From contig DASRFJ010000134.1 in assembly GCA_035651595.1 (NCBI GenBank), positions 1 through 9,848 of the forward strand: a stretch of DNA of 9,848 nt. Reading direction: 5' to 3'. The DNA comes from JAFARZ01 sp035651595. GTDB lineage: Bacteria > Actinomycetota > Actinomycetes > Streptosporangiales > Streptosporangiaceae. Position 1 is the first letter of the stretch, and every line of letters starts with the position of its first letter. Made by a program: the position numbers and the translations under genes. This document shows, one piece after another, positions 5,405 through 9,848 of this stretch. The notes below the pieces were generated by a model, which saw only the letters and a list, made by a program, of their open reading frames with translations, made no database searches and was not told where the DNA came from.

Positions 5405-6612
5405 CCGACGCCGTAGCCCAGGCGTTCCGGGAGGAGTGGGGCCGGGTCGTCGCCACGCTGATCCGGGTGACCGGCGACTGGGACCTGGCCGAGGAGTGCG
5501 CCGCGGACGCGTTCGCGACCGCGCTGGCCCACTGGGAGCAAAACGGTGTCCCGGACCGGCCCGGCGCGTGGCTGACCACCACCGCGCGGAACCGGGCCAT
5601 CGACATCCTGCGCCGGGACAAGGTGCGCGCGGCCAGGCTCCGCGACCTGGCCCTCCTCGCCGAACAGGAGCAAGACCCGGAACCGGAGGACCCGAGCGGC
5701 GTGCCGGACGACCGGCTGCGGCTGATCTTCACCTGCTGCCACCCGGCGCTGTCGCTGGAGGCCCGGGTGGCGCTGACCCTGCGCACCCTGTCCGGGCTGA
5801 GCACGGCGGAGATCGCCCGGGCGTTCCTGTCCAGCGAGGCGACGATGGCCAAGCGGCTGACCCGGGCGAAGCAGAAGATCCAAGACGCCGGCATCCCGTA
5901 CCGCGTGCCTCCCGCCGACGAATTGCCGGAGCGGGTAACAAGCACGCTTGGCGTTCTGTACCTCATGTTTAATCTCGGTTATTCGGATCTGACGCGAGCC
6001 AGCGTGAGCGGCGAGGCGATCAGGCTGGCGCGGGTGCTGACGGGGTTGATGCCGGACGAGGCGGAGGCCGCCGGGCTGCTGGCGCTGATGCTGCTGCAGG
6101 ACTCGCGGCGGTCCGCGCGGCTCGATGCCGACGGGGATCTGGTCGTGCTGGAGGATCAGGACCGCTCGCGCTGGGATGCCAGGCAGATCAGCGAGGGTGT
6201 CGCGGTGCTCGAATCCGCGACGCGGCAGGGTCCCTACCAGCTCCAGGCGGCGATCGCGGCCTGTCACGCGACGGCGGCGACCGCGGCGGACACGGACTGG
6301 GCGCGGATCGCGGACCTGTACGGGGAGCTGGCGCGGCTCCTGCCGACGCCCGTGGTGGAGCTGAACCGGGCGGTCGCGGTCGGCATGGCCGACGGGCCGG
6401 CCGAAGGGCTGCGGCTGGTCGGCGAGCTGGCGGCCTCGGGCAAGCTGGCCGGATACCACCTGCTGCCCGCGACGCGCGCCGACCTGCTGCGGCGGCTGGG
6501 CCGCGACGCCGAGGCGGCCGCCGCGTACCGGCAGGCACTGGAGCTGGCGGCCAGCGAGGCGGACCGCCGGTATCTGCGCCGCAGATTGGCCGGACTCAAA
6601 ACGTCCAGTTGA
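5383..6612 (+). CDS. ECF42-type RNA polymerase sigma factor with C-terminal extension
   Basis: This encodes a predicted 409-residue sigma-70 family ECF factor. Sigma region 2 is about residues 12-80 (FREEWGRVVATLIRVTGDWDLAEE; ARNRAIDILRR). Region 4 is about 110-170, with helix-turn-helix TAEIARAFLSSEATMAKRLTRA. Residues about 185-400 are the long helical extension (DUF6596 plus TPR-like repeats) that defines ECF42. It is recognisable from LEDQDRSRWD, GPYQLQAAIAACHA, PVVELNRAVAV and ADLLRRLGR. In this group the extension, rather than an anti-sigma factor, is thought to control activity. The ATG at 5383 gives the usual N-terminus and overlaps the DGPF gene by 22 nt. Oddities: the conserved FNEGY reads FNLGY (residues 196-200), the following linker seems about five residues short, and this patch has AT-rich codons. 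Confidence 0.93.
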   Translation: MGTAGPVADAVAQAFREEWGRVVATLIRVTGDWDLAEECAADAFATALAHWEQNGVPDRPGAWLTTTARNRAIDILRRDKVRAARLRDLALLAEQEQDPEPEDPSGVPDDRLRLIFTCCHPALSLEARVALTLRTLSGLSTAEIARAFLSSEATMAKRLTRAKQKIQDAGIPYRVPPADELPERVTSTLGVLYLMFNLGYSDLTRASVSGEAIRLARVLTGLMPDEAEAAGLLALMLLQDSRRSARLDADGDLVVLEDQDRSRWDARQISEGVAVLESATRQGPYQLQAAIAACHATAATAADTDWARIADLYGELARLLPTPVVELNRAVAVGMADGPAEGLRLVGELAASGKLAGYHLLPATRADLLRRLGRDAEAAAAYRQALELAASEADRRYLRRRLAGLKTSS

Positions 6613-6698
6613 CCGAGACTCGCTCGTCGTCATCGTGACAGCTACATCAGGGGGGTGCCGGGGGGATGACATCCCCCCGTAAAGACGAGGAGAGCACG
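6613..6698 (+). other. Intergenic leader between sigma factor and DinB-like gene
   Basis: This 86-nt gap holds a short inverted repeat (GTCA-TCG-TGAC, 6629-6639), the G/C-run hairpin element (about 6648-6684) and the ribosome-binding site GAGGAG (6687-6692) of the next gene. I could not identify a convincing sigma-A promoter. The next gene may be read through from the sigma gene or started from an ECF promoter that I cannot recognise. Confidence 0.5.
6648..6684 (+). repeat. G-run/C-run palindromic element similar to the gatB insertion
   Basis: A perfect 9-bp stem (6659-6667 pairing with 6671-6679, six G against six C) closes on a 3-nt loop. Upstream it carries CAGGGGGGT and downstream TAAAG. 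The order CAGGGGG-T-GGGGG-AT-loop-T-CCCCC-AAAG is the same as in the element inside gatB read on the minus strand. It sits immediately upstream of the ribosome-binding site of the DinB-like gene, so it could also attenuate transcription or affect mRNA stability. Confidence 0.55.
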
Positions 6699-7322
6699 AT
6701 GGACGAGATCAGGGACATGATCGCGGCGACCCGCACCGAGCTGGCCGCCATGCTGGGCGACCTGAGCGCCGGGGAGTGGGACGCGCCGACGCTGTGCGCC
6801 GGCTGGCGGGTCCGCGAGGTCGTGGCGCACATCACGATGCCGTTCCGGTACAGCGGGCGGCGGTTCATGCTCGAGCTGGCCAGATCGCGGGGTGACTTCA
6901 CCGCGATGTCGGACCGGGTCGCGCGGCGCGACGCCTCGGCCATGTCCCCCGCCGAGCTGACGCAGGCCGTCGCGGACAACGTGAACCACCCATGGAAGCC
7001 GCCGGGCGGCGGGTTCGCCGGGGCGCTGAGCCATGACGTGATCCACGGCCTGGACATCGTGGTGCCGCTCGGGATGCCTTGGGCGATCCCCAGCGAGCGG
7101 CTGCGGCACGTGCTGCCGGAGTCGGCGACCTCGAGGCCGGTGAGGTTCTTCGGCGTGGACCTGGACGGGATCGAGTTTGTGGCCAGCGACATGGAGTGGA
7201 CGCTCGGCTCGGGCGAGCCGCTCACCGGGACCGGGCAGGACCTGCTGCTGGCGATCTGCGGCCGGAAGCTGCCGCAGGGCCGTCTCAAGGGAGTGTCCAG
7301 CGACCGGCTCACCGTGGGTTAG
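6699..7322 (+). CDS. DinB/maleylpyruvate-isomerase-like protein, putatively mycothiol-dependent
   Basis: This encodes a predicted 207-residue protein of the DinB-like four-helix-bundle superfamily, in the branch annotated as mycothiol-dependent maleylpyruvate isomerase (MDMPI) family. Residues 30-45 have the family hallmark PTLCAGWRVREVVAHI. Likely metal ligands are His44, His112 and His116 (SHDVIHGLDI), which matches the family's three-residue metal site. The substrate is unknown; related proteins do thiol-transfer or detoxification chemistry. I chose the ATG at 6699 because GAGGAG lies 6 nt before it. The in-frame ATG at 6666 lies in the hairpin loop and has no ribosome-binding site. It follows the ECF42 gene by 86 nt on the same strand, so it may belong to that regulon. 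Its stop codon overlaps that of the convergent gene. Confidence 0.88.
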   Translation: MDEIRDMIAATRTELAAMLGDLSAGEWDAPTLCAGWRVREVVAHITMPFRYSGRRFMLELARSRGDFTAMSDRVARRDASAMSPAELTQAVADNVNHPWKPPGGGFAGALSHDVIHGLDIVVPLGMPWAIPSERLRHVLPESATSRPVRFFGVDLDGIEFVASDMEWTLGSGEPLTGTGQDLLLAICGRKLPQGRLKGVSSDRLTVG

Positions 7323-7711
7323 CCGGGCTGGCGGATCGGGCCGCGGGCGGCGATCTCGTCGAGGCGCCGCTCGAGGACCGTACCGGCCGGGAACTGCCGC
7401 GCGAGCGTGTACAGCGCCGCGGCCTCGTGGATCACGTGCGAGGCGTCCCTGCCCTGCTGCTGAAGGCTGGACCTGAGCGCCTCCACGTAGTCCGCCGGGG
7501 TGAACCCGGGCAGCTCCCTGATCAGCACGGTTGTCGTGGCGGCATGGGAATTCAGCCCGATGAACGAGCGACCGCAGCCGCACGGGCCGTCCGGATCCGG
7601 GTGCTCACCGGCACACGATTCCCCGATGTGCACAAGCTCGCCCTCGACGCAGAAGTCGAAGTCGTTGTCCCGGTAACCCTGGGTGGAGCTGGTAGCGGTC
7701 AGAAGCTTCAC
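7319..7711 (-). CDS. Conserved actinobacterial protein of unknown function (DUF7715-like)
   Basis: This encodes a predicted soluble protein of 130 residues. It begins MKLLTATSSTQGYRDNDFDF, continues with EGELV, and has a cysteine-rich PDGPCGCGRSF segment followed by SHAATTT (Cys21, 33, 44 and 46). It ends with FPAGTVLERRLDEI. I recall proteins with this layout as a conserved actinobacterial family of unknown function; the DUF assignment is from memory. The cysteines could bind metal, but this is inference. I chose the GTG at 7711: GAGGGGG lies 5 nt upstream and family members start M-(K/R)-(L/V)-L. An in-frame ATG at 7765 directly abuts the ligA stop (TAAATG) but lacks a ribosome-binding site. 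It is probably co-transcribed with ligA and convergent with the DinB-like gene. Confidence 0.85.
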   Translation of the reverse strand: MKLLTATSSTQGYRDNDFDFCVEGELVHIGESCAGEHPDPDGPCGCGRSFIGLNSHAATTTVLIRELPGFTPADYVEALRSSLQQQGRDASHVIHEAAALYTLARQFPAGTVLERRLDEIAARGPIRQPG

Positions 7712-7765
7712 GCGAACCCCCTCGGCGTACTCGGCGGGAACCACAGTACGCCGAGGGTCTGACAT

Positions 7766-9848
7766 TTACTCGGGCGGGCGGGCCGACGAGCGGACCGGCG
7801 AGCGGACCGCTTCCGGGCCTTCCGCGAGAAGCCGCAGGAAGGCCGGCTCGTCGAGGATCGGCACGCCGAGCTCGACCGCCTTGTCGTACTTGGAGCCGGC
7901 GTTCTCCCCGGCGACCACGAAGTCCGTCTTCTTCGACACCGACGAGCTGACCTTGCCGCCGGCCGCGCGGACCGACTCGCCCGCCTCGTCCCGGCTCAGC
8001 CCGGGCAGCGTGCCGGTGATCACCACGGTCACCCCGGCCAGCGTGCGGGCCGCGGCCCGGGAGGGATCGAAGTTCTCCTCCGCCAGCCGCACCCCGGCGT
8101 CGCGCCACTTGGCGATGATCGCGCGATGCCAGTCCACGGTGAACCAGGCCGCCACCGACGCCGCGATCGTCGGGCCGACGCCGTCCACCGCCGCGAGCTG
8201 CTCCTGGCTGGCTCGCTCGATCGCGTCGAGCGAGCCGAACTCGTCGGCCAGCGCACGCGCCGCCGTCGGCCCCACATGCCGGATCGAGAGCGCCACCAGC
8301 GCCCGCCACAGCGGCCGGTTCTTCGCGTCGGCCAGGTTGGCGAGCAGCTTGACCGAGTTCGCGCTCAGCGTGCCCTGCTTGACGATGAAGAACGGGCTGT
8401 GCGCCAGCTTCTGTTCGGTGAGCCCGAACACGTCGCCTTCGTCGGCCACAAGTCCGGACTCGAGCAGCGCGGTCACCGCCTCGTAGCCGAGCACCTCGAT
8501 GTCGAACGCGCCGCGGCCCGCCATGTGGAACAGCCGCTCGCGCAGCTGCGCGGGGCAGGACCGGGTGTTCGGGCAGCGCCAGTCGGCCTCGTCCTCCTCG
8601 CGGGCCAGTTTCGTCTCGCATTCGGGGCAGTGCGTGGGGAAGACGAATTCTTGCTGGGTCCCGTCGCGCAGGTCGATGACCGGCCCGACCACCTCCGGGA
8701 TCACGTCGCCGGCCTTGCGCAGGATCACCATGTCGCCGATGAGCACGCCTTTGCGGACTACCTCGTGGGCGTTGTGCAGCGTTGCCCGGTCGACCGTGGA
8801 TCCGCTGACCTTGACCGGTTCCATCACGGCGAACGGGGTGACCCGCCCAGTCCGGCCGACGTTGACCCGGATGTCCAGCAGCCGGGTGGTGACCTCCTCG
8901 GGCGGGTACTTGTAGGCGATCGCCCAGCGCGGCGCCCGGCTGGTCGCGCCGAGCGCCCGCTGCATCTCCAGCCGGTCGAGCTTGACCACCACGCCGTCGA
9001 TCTCGTAGGCCTGGTCGTGCCGGTGCTCGGCGTAGTAGCCGATGTACTCGCGGACCTGGTCCAGGCTGTCCACGACCCGGTACACGTCGCTGACCGGCAG
9101 CCCCCACTCGCGCATCTGCTCGTACCAGCCCGACTGCGTGGTCGGCGCGGTGTCCGGCACCGCCTCGTCCTCGGGCGCGGGCATACCGCTCTTCGCACCG
9201 CCGGCCCCCGGCACGGCCAGCCCGTGCACGATCAGGCTGAGCGGGCGGGTCGCGGTGACCCGCGGGTCCTTCTGCCGCAGCGAGCCGGCCGCGGTGTTGC
9301 GCGGGTTCACGTACAGCGGCTTCCCCGCCTCGGCCTGCCGCTCGTTCAGCTGGTGGAACGCCTCCACCGGCAGGTACACCTCGCCGCGCACCTCCAGGGT
9401 CTGCGGCCAGCCAGAACCGGCCAGCCGCGCCGGGGCCGCGGCGATCGTCCTGATGTTCGGCGTGACGTCCTCGCCGGTCACCCCGTCGCCCCTGGTCGCG
9501 GCGCGGACCAGCTTCCCGTCCCGGTAAACCAGGGCGACCGCCAGTCCGTCGATCTTCAGCTCGCACAGGTAGGGTCCCACCGCGGTATCGGGCCCGGCCA
9601 GCCGCTCGGTGCGGGCCGACCAGGCGTCGAGCTCCTCGGCGGAGAACGCGTTGTCCAGGCTGAGCAGGCGCTCCAGGTGCTCGACCGGGGCGAAGTCCGT
9701 GGAGATCACGTCCCCGACCTTCTGGGTCGGGGAGTCGGGGGTGCGCAGGTCGGGGTGCTGCTCCTCGAGCGCGCGCAGCTCGCGCATCAGCGCGTCGTAC
9801 TCGGCGTCGGAGATCAGCGGCGCGTCGAGCACGTGGTAGCGGTGGTTG
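7766..9848 (-). CDS. ligA: NAD-dependent DNA ligase LigA (N-terminus cut off by window edge)
   Basis: LigA seals nicks in DNA using NAD+ and is the essential replicative ligase of bacteria. About 693 residues are visible, reading in from the edge as NHRYHVLDAPLISDAEYDAL. Only the first few tens of residues should be missing. Numbering from the GTG (valine) codon at 9832: the adenylated lysine is K93 in CELKIDG, the NTase segment RNTAAGSLRQKDP is at 178-190, the OB fold follows, a four-cysteine zinc finger is at 402, 405, 420 and 426, helix-hairpin-helix repeats span about 500-560, and a BRCT domain spans about 596-675. All key residues seem intact. A Pro/Ala/Glu-rich insertion occupies about 207-230. 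The stop codon abuts an ATG of the next gene, suggesting an operon. Confidence 0.97.
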   Translation of the reverse strand, partial: NHRYHVLDAPLISDAEYDALMRELRALEEQHPDLRTPDSPTQKVGDVISTDFAPVEHLERLLSLDNAFSAEELDAWSARTERLAGPDTAVGPYLCELKIDGLAVALVYRDGKLVRAATRGDGVTGEDVTPNIRTIAAAPARLAGSGWPQTLEVRGEVYLPVEAFHQLNERQAEAGKPLYVNPRNTAAGSLRQKDPRVTATRPLSLIVHGLAVPGAGGAKSGMPAPEDEAVPDTAPTTQSGWYEQMREWGLPVSDVYRVVDSLDQVREYIGYYAEHRHDQAYEIDGVVVKLDRLEMQRALGATSRAPRWAIAYKYPPEEVTTRLLDIRVNVGRTGRVTPFAVMEPVKVSGSTVDRATLHNAHEVVRKGVLIGDMVILRKAGDVIPEVVGPVIDLRDGTQQEFVFPTHCPECETKLAREEDEADWRCPNTRSCPAQLRERLFHMAGRGAFDIEVLGYEAVTALLESGLVADEGDVFGLTEQKLAHSPFFIVKQGTLSANSVKLLANLADAKNRPLWRALVALSIRHVGPTAARALADEFGSLDAIERASQEQLAAVDGVGPTIAASVAAWFTVDWHRAIIAKWRDAGVRLAEENFDPSRAAARTLAGVTVVITGTLPGLSRDEAGESVRAAGGKVSSSVSKKTDFVVAGENAGSKYDKAVELGVPILDEPAFLRLLAEGPEAVRSPVRSSARPPE

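Noticed and set aside
5053..6672. Long (539-codon) minus-strand frame opposite the DGPF and sigma genes
   Set aside because: High GC produces long antisense frames. The plus-strand proteins have unmistakable family motifs and the antisense product has none.
6666..6698. Upstream ATG for the DinB-like gene (MTSPRK)
   Set aside because: It lies inside the hairpin loop and lacks a ribosome-binding site, while the ATG at 6699 has a well-spaced GAGGAG.
7712..7765. ATG at 7765 as start of the DUF7715-like gene
   Set aside because: It abuts the ligA stop without its own ribosome-binding site. The GTG at 7711 has GAGGGGG and gives the expected N-terminus. The longer form is not excluded.
7605..9566. 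Long (653-codon) minus-strand frame overlapping ligA in another frame
   Set aside because: It is an out-of-frame shadow of ligA, very rich in Arg, Gly and Ala, without motifs.

Overview
This is a high-GC (about 70 percent by eye) bacterial chromosome segment. GC-biased third codon positions, the gatC-gatA-gatB and ligA neighbourhood, and a putative mycothiol-dependent enzyme all point to an actinobacterium. Genus cannot be fixed from the sequence alone.

Layout. Positions 1-570 hold no gene I can support. They contain a 19-bp GC-rich tandem array (131-259) and a large, symmetrically nested palindrome (272-355). Next come two divergent regulators that share a short AT-rich promoter region: a TetR-family gene on the minus strand (571-1200) and a small winged-helix, MarR-like gene on the plus strand (1273-1701). 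The minus strand then carries gatC-gatA-gatB (5014 down to 1721), tightly coupled, encoding the tRNA-dependent amidotransferase GatCAB. A plus-strand cassette follows, divergent from gatC: a DGPF/YCII-domain protein (5069-5404), an ECF42-type sigma factor with a long C-terminal extension (5383-6612), and a DinB/maleylpyruvate-isomerase-like protein (6699-7322). The minus strand resumes with a small conserved protein of unknown function (7319-7711), just downstream of ligA (NAD-dependent DNA ligase). ligA runs off the right edge, so its N-terminus is missing.

How the parts fit. GatCAB and LigA are housekeeping functions. The DGPF-sigma-DinB cassette looks like a regulatory module placed between gatC and the ligA side: DGPF and ECF42 genes are a known conserved pair, and the third gene is a possible target. 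The TetR/MarR-like pair probably controls itself or a nearby function that cannot be identified here.

Most notable observation. A 39-nt G-rich/C-rich palindromic element sits in frame inside gatB, adding about 13 residues in a conserved part of the protein. A recognisably similar element lies just upstream of the DinB-like gene (about 6648-6684). This suggests a dispersed palindromic repeat family that can enter coding sequence without breaking it.
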